From: Rapana venosa
Taxonomy: Eukaryota; Mollusca; Gastropoda; Neogastropoda; Muricidae
Length of the DNA stretch: 64,000 nt
Assembly (NCBI GenBank): GCA_028751875.1
Contig: CM054153.1
Span: 19,508,953-19,572,952, forward strand
Reading direction: 5' to 3'
The notes beneath the pieces are model-generated. The model was not told the DNA's origin, did no database searches, and worked only from the letters and a program-made list of their open reading frames with translations. Each line of letters opens with the position of its first letter. The stretch's first letter is position 1. This document shows positions 1 to 13,200 of the stretch, in pieces. The position numbers and the translations under genes were made by a program.

Positions 1-1004
1 ATTCTCAAAAGTGCCCAAAGGCTACATTGCTTCACATTTTTAACCAATGGAAACTGTAAATTTCACCTACAACACCAAAGACAAAGTCCATGTTGAAAAT
101 CAAATGCAGACTCAAGAAAAAGCGTCACACTACAAGCAGAACCAAGTCACTAATGACTGTAAAACTGTGAGGATTCCAAGTAGGTGTCGATCCTAGATAG
201 CTACAATGATAAAGGCTGGGTATTAGTGAAGTATATACTGAACAGTGCAGGCCAATATCTGAACCAAACACTATGAGAGCCGTTCTGAAAATGCTTTGAC
301 TCCAAGGTTGTGATAGTAGTTCATAATATTTACAATAATATACCCATTCTAACTGTAGATCAATGATAAAGGAACACTTCATGTTCCTGAAAGTCACCCT
401 TTCCAAGAAAACAGAATTCAAAGATGACCGAATACCTCCCAATGCTTACTTTCCTGTCATCAAGCTTATAAAAGAGGACTTCACAACCGTAGTGTCACTT
501 GATTTCCTGACAGATCCGTCTGTGTCTAAAGCCTTTTGCTAAAGGAGGGCAACTTTCCAGGACAAGCACAGACAACCAACGCAACGAACAGTTTCCTAAT
601 GAGTAATACATCACCGAGAGGTGAAACCCAAGCCAACTGCAGAATGCTGCTACCTCAGTACACACCACTGTCACCGATAGATGGTTAGAGAGGATGTATG
701 AATCACATCACACAGATCTGTGTGACCCTGGGATTAAAATCGACAGAAATAATTTGCACAAGTACGGCACACACTGGGTGACCTAAGTTTTCTCTTATGG
801 GTAGAAAGAGGGGGCTCAAAAAGTGCAACCAACTATGCCAGGTTCAATACAGATAATTCAATACAGAGAAGTTGTATGGGAAGTTATTATCCCAGACAGC
901 AAGACTTGCATCTCCCCACTTGAACCACAGACAAACCAGCAGTTGGTTGCTTAGGTGAGGTAATGAACAGAGCCTGTACCTGCATCTCTCACGGCCTGCC
1001 AGTG
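1..1004. other. Unassigned non-coding DNA at left edge
   Basis: AT-rich sequence without an open frame that looks coding. It lies downstream of FBXO33, on that gene's 3' side. I see no recognised gene or intact mobile element in it. Confidence 0.4.
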
Positions 1005-1390
1005 ACGTCCATGGATCAGTGGTCTGAGGGTAACACACCTAGCTTTAAAATGAGAAGAGTCCCAAGGTTCAATCCACACCTGAACCCAAACTTTTCTCCA
1101 ATCCACTTGCATGATAGTTTGGGTGCTAGTCTTTCAGATGAGATAACAAACCCAGGTGCCATGTACAACACACGTTGTAGAAGAACTTACAGCAACAAAA
1201 GTGTACCTGGCAAAATAGGCCACTCTCACAGGGAAACGGATAAATTTTTTAAAAATTAAACAGGTGCCACTGCTCTTATGGTGATGTGCTTCCCCAGGAA
1301 CAGCAGCCCAAATTTCAGGCAGTGACATCTTCTGTGACTGAAAGTGGCATACAACACAATGTCGCTGCTTTCTCTCATACAGCATTCAGA
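1005..1390 (+). mobile_element. tRNA-derived SINE (second family)
   Basis: The head has a tRNA-like A box (GTGGTCTGAGGGTA near 1018) and a B box (GGTTCAATCC near 1067). It is followed by a body with the block TCTTTCAGATGAGATAACAA near 1132. That block resembles the corresponding part of the abundant SINE elsewhere in this window (CCTTCGGATGAGACTATAAA). The arrangement tRNA head plus conserved body is typical of conserved-domain SINE superfamilies. The exact right end is uncertain. Confidence 0.55.
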
Positions 1391-4300
1391 CGGAACTAGT
1401 GGCAGCTGAAGATGTCACCGCTTCATCCACCCTCAGTATTTCCTTGACCAGGGATTTCATCCTACCAGTGATAAAGAAACTTCGTCCTATTTCCACAGAA
1501 ACAGCAGCAACAGAACCTGTGACAAGAGATTCGATGCTGCCATCCCAGCTTTCTTTCTGGTCACCACGACTACAGGAAAACTATGTGGGCTGACACCTCC
1601 AAGAGTAGACAGATTCAAAGAAATGTTGGAGAGTACTGCTGCTTCCAGAATAAAGGGTTAAATGGAATTCTAAGCATTGTCAGAACTTCCCTTCATACTT
1701 CATTCCTCAATGAAATTTAATTCTAAGTTTCTTCTGGAAGAAATTTCTGTATCATCTCTCCCTTTCAGTTATCTACAAAATCTAATGCTATACGTAAAAT
1801 ACTTATTATAAAAAGGCAAAAATAAAAATAGTTTCGCTCAAAAAATCCTTTACATAACAGTCTCTATAATGAATACTCTTTATCAAAAAAATGAAACAAA
1901 AAAGATGTCAACAAACCAATTTAAAAAACCAACACCGTTTATAATATTTAAAAAACAAAATTATGTGTATATTAACATATAAAAAACCAATATTTCCTCA
2001 TAAACTAATGTACCCATAATAACTCCTTAACAATCCTAATAACATACTGTCTTAAAAACTAAAACAAAAAGGTGTAACCTAACAGAAGATACCAAATGAA
2101 GCAAATCAAACCGACACTGGTTTTAGTTTTATTCAGTGAGTTCTCATTACTTGATTTTTCTGTTGTTTTAGATTTATAGAATCAACATCCTACTGACATT
2201 TACTGTTAACAGCTGAATGTGTTAGAAGTGCAAATAACTGCCATATTCAGGGTCAGTCACACTGTACGATGTGCGATTCAAAAATGTTGATGTGTTGTTT
2301 TCTTAAGCATTTGGGGAACACCTGCGACTTCAGTAAATGAAGAAAATTAAAAAGAATGAAACTACACCCAATGTTTATATTAGAAAAAATACTCTGCAAT
2401 GTTTTAATATTATTATTCTTGGCTGCAAAGTTTTGTCTCCGAATCTCTTTTTAGACGGCTTAAAATAAAATAAAAGGAATACCACATAACGAGTCATCCT
2501 AGCAGTTAATGTTTAGATTTTGCTTGTTTCTCTAAAAAAACTTCACAAAAATGGATAATTCTAAAAACAATGTGCTTGGTTTTGTCTTACAAGTTTAATC
2601 CTATCACTCGCACAGAAAACCTAAAATAAAGCACTGACCAATTCACAATTTTTCAAATTTTGAAAACTATTCAGAAACAGAGATAAGTTTTTGCAGGACA
2701 ATATTCTTTCTTGAAAGTATAAATATTTAATGTTTTTTTAAAAGGAAAGAAAAGCCAAGATTTTTTTTTTTAAATGTTTAAAAGATAAGAAAAATCATTG
2801 CTGCAATCATGAACTGATGTTTAAAACAAAAAAACACACACACAAAAAGCACTGTACCCCTCACCAAAGTCTCTACACTTTAAATCTTGCAGAAAAATCC
2901 ACACTGCTATGCAAAAAACAAAAAACAAAAAAATCCCCTTACCAAACTTTCATGTGGAAGGCTAGGAACATCTCTGCCATATCCTTAGCTATGCAGTGGG
3001 TGACTTGTGTGTGTGAAAGCCAACATGCTACTTGACACGAGAGCAAGCTTTACGTCATTACAAGAGGAATGCAGATATTGGCGATACAAACAGCATTATG
3101 ATACACACACATCCTAATTCTACCAATTATTTCCTACAGGAATTTGAAGGCTTTGCTAGAGTGTTCTCACTACAGTATAGTACGTGAATACTCATAAAAT
3201 GAAAGGTCGAAACCATGTGTGCCCTATACATCAGTCAGTAAAGCCTTCTAGGTCACAAAAATACAAGATGGCAATGAACTTACGTTTGTCCATTATTTCA
3301 TTATGGATTTTCTTATTCATGATCTTTGATTTCTTTGATGGATTCTTTTTTTGAAAAGGGGAGGGAGGGGGGGGGGAAGCAAGGTGTGTAGTTGAGACAT
3401 AAAAATATTATTGGCAACAGACTGAACCAGAACAGAAACTGAAACAATGACCAATACCCTTTTGCTGTTTCTTTTCCAAAAATGATGTCTTACAATGATC
3501 TCAAGTGCTTTAGAAATGAAAACAACTACAAAGATATACTCCAGAACATCATTAAGGAAAGGATTGTCCTGACACACATCGAGAAAAAGTTCATGAAAAT
3601 TACATAACGCCAATATTTTCATTAACCAGTTTACCACAGCATACCACAGAGACAGCAAAATGCAAACTTTAAATGGAAAAGGCAACTAAACACTGAAGAA
3701 AATTTAAACAAGAAATGAGGCATTGTTCTACATCTAGCACAGAAAATCCTAGATCAGACAGGTGGATATGAGAACTGCCCAAAACTTACACCTTAGAAAT
3801 AAAACAAAACAGACATTTTATTTTAGAAGGAAAGAAACTTAGATTAGGCATGGTAAAAATATCCCTGGTATCAGCCGGAAAAAGCTGACAAGAGCAATGG
3901 GACCAAGATCTCACAGAAACCATCAATGAATAATTTCTAGAAAAAGAAAAATATGCAAAAATCAGTTAGAAAGCCAACAAAGTCAATAGGAAAACGCCCA
4001 GAACAGACATGACACCACACTCAAGTACAACAGAATAGAAAAACACCAAACAAAAATCTATGTGCAGACACTTTTCCAATATACACAAAATATTCACATC
4101 AACGTTGTTTTTATCACTGTTGCTTCTACAAAGTAGGTGGTCCACATGTCTTGAGTATGAGATATGCAAAATCAATTTTGGCCGATGCGAAAGTGACCAC
4201 CACGAAACAACTTCAAGACAAACACTGGATGGTATTGTAGTAGAGATGTTATACGCCTAAAATCATTCATGTGGGACTATCAGTTATCTTAAACGCTATG

Positions 4301-6712
4301 GCTCGACTACAAAAATGGTTTACTGATATCTGTTTTGGGGATTATATTTCTTCAAAACTGAATAAAAGCAGTTTTATAAAAATAAAATAAAAATTCCAAG
4401 GTTCTTTTTTTCCATTATATAAGGGAGGGAGGGGGGGGGGGGTGCTAATAAAATGTGTTGCAAGTGTTAAGTGAGGATTTTTTGTACAATTGATAGTGTT
4501 TCTTTCAACATCATAATGCAAGTTCTAATAACATGTTTTGTGGGGGGTTTTAAAAAGTCCTATAATGTCAAAGACATTAACACTTAAACACTTATTCTTT
4601 AGCAGCGTGGCTCTTCAAATTTAAAGCATTCAAAAAACAACAGGGTCATGATCTGATCCCATTTTGAACAACAACAAAATTCAAACCTCTGCATTGCAGC
4701 CACCTCCATTCCAATCACTTATCTTTAAACACTCATTGTAAGCTGTTCACACCTCAACAATGGATGTGAGCAAGCAATAAAACCTTACATATTAAAGAGG
4801 GTTCGGTTTTTTTGTTTTGTTTTGGTGTTTGTTTGGGGTTGTTGGTTTGTTGTTGTGTTGGTGGTTGTTGTGTTGTGGGGTTGTTGTTGTTTTTTTTTGG
4901 GGGGGTTAAATCTGTTCTCCTGTCCCTCTTTTTTTCTTTCTTCCATGTATCACATGGAGTCTTCAAAAGATGGCATCATCATCAATAAACTCAACAGAAT
5001 AAAAACATGACTTTTTCAAAGTTTGGGCACAAAGCCAGGGTAAAGATCCACAATTTCAAACTAAGAGCGTCAATTTAAAAAAAAAAGTTTTAAAAAGAAT
5101 TTGAAATTGAAAATCTTCAGTTTTGCCAAAAGAGACAGAAAAGGAAAAAAGACAAGAAACAGTAGTAACACTATCTTCAAGGAGGAAAAAATGTGCGAAC
5201 TGCAATTTTTTTTTTTTTTTAAAGTAGACTACCTGCTGAAAACATTTACATTACACATTTTTTCTTTGAAGCCATAATCAAAATTTCCCTAACCCTTCAT
5301 ACTTGTAAATTACATGAATAAAACAAAACAACAACAACAAACCCTCCTGCTTAAAACGCAGTTTCCTCTAAAGCCATGTGTATACATAGATGTACACAAC
5401 TGTACAGAAGTTATATCTTTTTTGCTTAAAATCCATCAGCTTTGAAACGGTGAAACAACTACATGTTTAGTATACAACAAAAAAACAGAAAACATTCCAG
5501 AAGTAGACTTGATAATAAAACCGATACACACACTACTGGATTACTTGGTGCACCATTTTATAAACTTCTTGGTGGTACACTACTGTGTTTGTGGGTTGTC
5601 TTCACACAGACTTCCTTTTCATTGCTGATTTTTTCTTCAGTTTTTAAGACGTACTTGCTCTCCAGAAGAGCAAGCAATAATTGTGTTGGTTGTTTTTGTT
5701 TTTTGCAATTCATATAAATGGAAGACCACTCAATGTACAATGGCACAATTCAGCATCTAGTATGCCTAAAAAATTAATTAGAAATGAGTGTTCCAAGGGA
5801 AAAAAAAGAATTTTCTTCTATAATCTGTAGCTTGATTTTTAAGGATGTCTTCCTTTTTCCCCAAGCAAAAGGCTGTTAGAATAGCAAGTTAAAATAGTAC
5901 AGTGTCTTCTTTGCACACTTTGAATAAAAAGTTATAGTATGCTAAGTGTGGGCTACAAGGAAGGAATCCTGAGTTTCTTGTAGAAAACTCAAGATAATCT
6001 GCATGATCACTAACAGTTTTGAAAATAAACGTGCTAGAATTTCTTGAATGGTATTCCTCACTTAAAATTCGCTCACCATTTTCATCCAAATCTACTTGAA
6101 AAACACACTGACAGAAACTTATTTTTGTTTCTTTCTTTTTTAAGGGGGTTTTTTTTGGGGGTGGGGGTGGGGGGTGGGGGGTTGCTTTTGTCTTGTTTTT
6201 GTTTTTGTTTTTTTCTTCTTTCCAGTGACTGACCCTTTGCCTTTGCCCATTGCATGAGCTAGTCTTTCTGATTATTTACACCCGTTTTTCTTTATCACGT
6301 AGGTAAAAATTTGGTCGTATCAGTATGTATTATGTAAATATACAGCATCCAAATCATCAGCTTATTGTTGATATATAAATGCAACAGGTATCACTTTTCC
6401 TTCACTTTTGAAAACATACAATTTCAAATTTATAAATATATACACACATCATTCTGACATGACCTTGAATATTGAACTTGTATATATTCACAACAAAAAA
6501 ACCCAAAAAACCAACCAACAACCAACTTTCATACTGAGTAACTGATTGTACCGCTGACGCTTTCAACAGATGACGGCGATCTTGTGTAAGCTGATGATGT
6601 TTTCTTGGTCGAACCGATTTCCTCCTCCACCGCAGCGTCGATCGAACTGGGTGAAGACGTTTGTTTTTCTTGGAGTGGAAGATTATCTCGGTGTTGTGTG
6701 GCTGCCAAAAAC
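1391..6712 (-). other. AT-rich region downstream of FBXO33; possible long 3' UTR
   Basis: This 5.3-kb stretch follows the FBXO33 stop codon on the minus strand. It is AT-rich with A, T and G runs and has no credible ORF. On the minus strand the first canonical AATAAA signals I find lie at 3817-3822 and 2128-2133. If the first were used, the 3' UTR would be about 2.9 kb. No transcript evidence is available, so the 3' end is not fixed. Confidence 0.35.
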
Positions 6713-6886
6713 TCAGAGAATACAGGACTTGTCTGTGTTGTTGTTGTTGAGGTCTTGGAAAGGATTCTGGTCCTTCAGAAGCACCGACATGTAGGCCTTC
6801 TCTGCGTCCTCCTCAGAGTGCAGAACAGCTGGAGGCAGCTGACGATCTGACAGGGGGTACCACTGCCGTCCAAGACTCTTTGACAC
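6713..6886 (-). CDS. FBXO33: FBXO33 exon 4 (C-terminus and stop)
   Basis: The acceptor is GTGCAG|GTGTCA. It encodes the last 57 residues and the stop. VSKSLGRQWYPL aligns with the corresponding C-terminal block of vertebrate FBXO33. Confidence 0.82.
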   Translation of the reverse strand: MSKSLGRQWYPLSDRQLPPAVLHSEEDAEKAYMSVLLKDQNPFQDLNNNNTDKSCIL

Positions 6887-9800
6887 CTGCACAGCACAGC
6901 CATTTGTCAACACAGGGCAACCTTTCTTCATGTCTACTATCCCTGTTTTGTAACAATTCTCGGACAAATCTCAACAAAACTTTTGTTAAAACCAAAACAG
7001 ACTGGAAAGCATGGGCTACTGTATTCATCATAAAAGCAACTGCTTTCTGTACATGACTGAACATGGATGCTACTGACTCAGGATGAATTTTCACAAACAA
7101 GAATGGAACGTCACAATGAAAAGCACACACCAGCCCAACTTCTAAATGTTCTGCAATTTACTATTTCTTATCAAAATTTTATTTTCTGCTTTAATAGACA
7201 CACTGCCAAATGAGCCAGGCCAAATAAACAACAGTTAAAGAGAGACAGAGACAGAGAGTGACAGAGAATAATAATTTCATATATTGCAATCGGACTATTC
7301 TCTGCAACATGACGAAACTTCACATATAGCATGAGCACAATGTCAACACTACAGGCCTGTGTGTGAGGTATGTATACACATACAGGTGCATGACTGGCCA
7401 ATGGGCCCTCTAAAACTATCTGACAACCTCACCTGCCTGACAGTAGGCTTGATGTACAGTAACATCAGCTCCAGAAACCAAAAAAACATGGTAAATCACT
7501 AAATGTCACAAGTTTGAAGTCTTAAAGATTTCAATTTCTTCTTTGTCTGCTGTTTTGAATCATTTCTTCGGCAACCTGTGCGTGACGAGTCTAGTTTCAT
7601 GTTTTAAAGAGTTCTGGGTATTGCCTAAAAATGTCCACCAACAAAACTGCTGTATCTTGCCTCAAATAAAAGAACGCAGAATCCAATGTTTCATTCTTTT
7701 CTTTGGCAACAGTGTTTTACAGCAATATCTAAATCAGTGTCACTGGCTTTTGGTGCAACATTTGAAGCTTTCAAACACCGCTTACAATAACTTTCTATCT
7801 TGCATTAAATGTCATCTAAAACCCTCTATTTCTCCATAAAACAATGTTTCGGTACACACACAAAAAATCAGTAAATGGCTTGCCAAAGAATATTTTTTAA
7901 ATGAATTTCATTCCAACTTTATAAGATATGGTGCAGTGGACACATCTGGTAAACAGAATGATATCTGCAGCAAACAGATCCATTTTGGTTCTGTCATTAT
8001 ATCTAGTACAGTCCAAATATGAATTTTTGCTTATTTTTTCTAATATTTCCACAATAAGAGTTGGCAAAAATACGGTGGAGTGGTTTATAACTGAAAAAAT
8101 ACAGTACATCCCAAAAAACAGTAACACACTACAATTTTCTTGGATCACAAAAAATTTCATGGACACATCACCCATAAACACAAAGTGCTTTTATTGGACT
8201 TTATTTTTCCAATAGGGTTTTACTTCTCCCTTTCCATCACTCTTTGACTGATGTGATCTCTCCCATCAAGCTTAAAGAAAGGTGAAATCCTAAGTGCAAA
8301 TATCACAAACTGCAAAAGTCTCGTTTCTTACCCCTTCACTAGAAGGGCTACTTGTCAAACAGGCTTTCCAAATTTTCTCTCAGTGGGGGCAGAAAGAGCA
8401 CAAGACGATTCCTTTGGGGAGCCGTCTTCAACACAGTCTTGAGGTCAAAGAACAAAGGTTACTGCCTGTCTACTGTGCATGTCCAAGTGGCAGAGCCAGT
8501 GAGTGACGACTGAGCCACTGACTACTGTGGGATCTTTTCCAAAACAAAACAACAAAACACCCAAATAAGATGATACATTGACTGTTCAAAGTGTTTACTT
8601 TTTCCAAAATATATTTATTCATACACCTAGAACACCTTCAGCATTTTAAAATCTTTCCAAGATCAAATTTAATACAGGCCAGCCTCAACGGTAGTCTGCT
8701 CAAGGTGCCTATAAAAACAAACATGAGGGACACATTCTCAATGTTCTCCCAAACACAGGCTCATGCAAGCATGTGCACACATGTACACCTGGAAGTAAAC
8801 ACACACAAACCATATTAATAGACTGAATGTTCAATTTCAAATTAACAAAATCTACTAAAACATTAATACATGGAAATAATACTGTAAAAAAATGTACATA
8901 CACACTAGCATGCAGACACAAGCATGTACACCCCTGCTTGCACGCACACATACACACACACACACACACACTCAAAAATAAATTTTCTATTAAAAAAAAA
9001 TTTTTTGTACAAGCAAGGCTCATCAATGTCAAACCTCCCCTGGGAGAAACATGACAAACAAAAAGGAAAGAAGACGAAGAACCCACTGGCTCACCTGAGC
9101 ACAAAAATGATACCTCTCCTCCTCCCTCAAGTGGCACAGTGGCACGGACCAGCTGCAGCCTGCCCTGTCTGTGTCCTCCTCCTCCGACAAGGAATGCATC
9201 AGACAGCTCAGCGAGATGTCCAGCCTCTGCAGCCGCGGGCCTCGCAGCCGAGCGATGGCAATGATGTCCATGGCCGCAAGTTCGATACCTGAGACATTTC
9301 AGGACAGGAGATCAATGTCCACAAAGCGTGATTACACAGCGTGTTATTTAATTCGTAATAGTCTGGTTGTCCTACTTATCAGTACTGGTTTTTACTCTAT
9401 ATATATACAATGAATGAAATTCGAAACAAGTGTGTCTGCTCAAAACATTCACGAATGGAAACAGTGCACGTAAAAACTTAAAGCAAACACTGAGCACGCC
9501 GGCACTGAATTTGTGAAGAATAATTGGACTCTGCAAACAGTTCACAGTTCACTTCCTCAGATATGGCTATCAAAAATCGTTTAAGATTCTCTAGACAGCA
9601 TGACGTCCAGTAAATGTGAAGTTACTCCACAGACCGTCTCAATCTGTAAAAGAAATCTTTAATTCAATCAGGTGCTGTGCTCTTTACCAAAGAGACACAC
9701 AGTCATGAGTTAGGTCCAGTGATAAATATGAAAAAAAAATCCCTTTGTTAAATCTTTATACTTGCAACAATGGGCACTTCCTTCCACTCTTCCAACGGGT

Positions 9801-10169
9801 GACAAGTCTATCAACACTGGACTTCTCCTTTAGCTGCTTGGGTTAGGAAAAAGCAATGAAAATTTCAGGCAGCCCATCCCTCTTGAATTTGCTAAGAGCA
9901 TGCTGGGTACGTTCATGTCATCCATGCCACCGGCCATTGCTGGCTTGCCCTTCTACTAGTGATGTAAGGATTCTTAATATATGCAATACATTTTATGGGC
10001 CCTTTCCCTGGGTACTTTGGCTGTTTTTGTTTTCTCTTGATTTCACATTCAAGTTCTTTCCACAAAGATCAACACTGAATTCACTTGGCATTTCATTATT
10101 CTGATTACAGTACACATTCAAAACCCACACAACACTTTTGAATTAAAATGAGTCACACACACACACACA

Positions 10170-10264
<95 letters not shown>

Positions 10265-13200
10265 GACACTGGGCATGACTGGCCAGTGTGCCCTCTAAAA
10301 CTATCTGACTACCTCATTTGACACATTGCCTGACAGCTGCAGTCAATTTGCCGACAGATGCACCTATGTAACCAAGACCCACATCGCAGATTTTGTCTGC
10401 TCTTAACTACCCAAGTAACTCGCAAGTTCCACATCTCCCATTCTTTGATTCTGTTTAGTCTTCTGATCTCAGATCAGAAACTTGCTGAAACTGCTCAAGA
10501 TTTGCAGGATGTTAATTTTGAGGTTGGGTTTTTTTTCCCTCCTTGGCAAGAACTCAGAGGTTTACCAATGATGGGTTTTTCTGTTTTTATTTTGAGAATA
10601 ATGGAATATGCACTCATGTGCTTTTTTACATCCTGTCCCCGTGTGTGTGCAGTTTTGTATTTTGTCATCTGTTCCCACCAACACACAATGGCCTACTCTT
10701 CCAAAAAGTGGAACAGGTTTTAACGTGTGTGCAAGATGTTCTGCATGCACTTGCACATGGGACATGTGCGCACGTGTGCACACAATGTTCTACATGCACT
10801 CTTACCCTTGGCCTCAGTTTGCAGTCTTCTCCTAAGGCCTTTTGAGCGAGTGGAGGCTGTTGAAAATGCCTTTGCTAAAAAGCAAAGCCTCCATCTTCCT
10901 TGATGAGGTAACACGAGTTACTCCTTACTGTAGCCAGATTTAAAACATTGGCTCTGGTTTCTTACTCTTTCCTCTTTGGCTCATTACTCTACAAACCACT
11001 TTCCCAAACGCATTCCTTCGCATAATCTTTTGCCAACTGGTTTCTAACATAAAAGAGAGAGAGTGGACTGGTCAATCTGAAACAGCTAATCAAGAACCAC
11101 CACAAATATACTATAGCATAAACTGGCAAACCGCAAGATACACACATGGTATTTATGTAGCAACATCATTCAATTGGGGGGGGGGGGGGGGGGGGGGGTT
11201 GTTGTTGTAGCTCAGACATGTGCTCAATTAGGTAATATAGAAAATCTTCCCGCAAAAATTCCAGAACTGGCACTATGACCTTCCTTTGTTTTTGAAAGCA
11301 AATCCGTTCAATGAGAGTTGACTGACAGGCACAACTGCAACACCTAGGAGTTTGGACTGTTTTTCTTTTACTACAGAGTGTGCTGAAAAATGTGTGCTGT
11401 AAGCATACTTCCTTACAAGAAAGCAGGCAGACGTCTGACTACCTAGCCAAACATTCACTCAAGGAAAACACTATTACAGCCTACTGATGTCCAAACGAAC
11501 TGTCAATGGGTGGAACACAGTGCAACACAAACAGATAACAGCTGGCATGACTGATTATGATCACCAAAACGCCATCTGAAAAAATATATGGTTGTTACCA
11601 CTACATGAATGGAGGCAATTTTTGCCTGAAAATGAATACCAAGTTAAAGCAAACATACCTCAAATCATTACATGCCAAACATGGTTTTAAAAACAAATTG
11701 GTCATTCACCTGTAATATGTCTGCACTAAATCATAAACAAACGAACTCTCCTTCCATCAATATTATCACTCCATAAACAATTTTCTGGTCACACTTTCTG
11801 CAAAGCATTCATGTAGCTACAACACAGAAGGTTTTGTTTTTTTTCCTAAAAAAACTAATAACAGCAATGATAACAACAACAACAAAAAGACTAAAGAAGA
11901 AAGTATCTGGCAGGAGACCAAGATCTCCTCAGACCCCACTGTTTTTTGGGGGCAGTTATTGTACAGAGACCCTGGACCTTGAGAAGATAATGCCTGAGCA
12001 TGCACCAGCAAACGTATGCATCATGCGCAATGGGAAATGTGTACGACTCTCCACTTCTGGCTAACTCTTCAAACTTATTCTCCAAAAACAAGGTCTTACT
12101 GTTCAACAATTCCATCGCTATAGCATTCTTTTCCACTTCTCATCTTCAATTGGAAATTCTATTTATAACAGAATCTTTTCCACTTCTTATCTACAACAGA
12201 ATCTTAATCTTGTCCTTGAGCCACCGAAAACTACTTTTTTAACTGCCAACACCTTTTATTAACTAAGCTTTTCTACCAGCCCTTGGTTTGTAACGCATGG
12301 TCAATCACAATGGCAACAACAGAGTCATAGATAGCACAATGTCATCAAACAGGCACAAAACTCTCTGATTTGGAAACCTTCCCAACATTCTGACACAAGT
12401 GAACAGAGAACTATACAAATTCCGTAGAACTGACATAGAAGTGTTTGTTCAGGCATTTTTGTCAGCTGGTAAGCAAATTTAGAAAGTAAACTCAGCTAAA
12501 GAAAGACTGGAGAGTGAGATCTAATCAAATAAGAATAACTCAGATAAGGCCAATGGACCGTCCTGCAAAGAGTAAAGCAATCTGAAATCTGTCAGCACAT
12601 ACCTGTAGACATACAAACACATACACACACCAACATGCACACCCACACAAAGTAACCCCTAAAAATGATTAACATTTTCTTCTTCTTTTTTTAAAATAAA
12701 AATCCCCCCCCCCCCTCTATAAAAAAAAAAATGGCACTAAAGAATAAGCCAAATTAACATGAATGCTGACAAAACTAAGGCAGAAAACTATCATGCCTGC
12801 AATGAAAATGTATATCATTTTCTGAAAATAATCATCAACTGATTAAAAGCTCCCTTTTTCTAAATGGTAATGAGAAATCACATCTTCATAATATATATCA
12901 TATACTAATAGCATGGGATATAGCCACATGTAGACAAAGGAAAACCAACTGATACCTACAGTGACAAAGCCACGGCCATGTCTACACACAAAAGGAGAAA
13001 AAAAAAAAAACCAACCGATCAGACGCAGCGACTGCAGGCGGTGGCAGCGCCAGGCCAGCATGACAAACGGATCCTCGGCACAGCTGGCGTCGTAGGGCTG
13101 GGGCTGCCGGTTCTCCATCTCCTCCACGATCTCCAGCTCCCGAAACTCCTCGCTCAGGTGGTTGCCGATGAAGGTGATGGCGGCCACGCTCACCTGCTGG

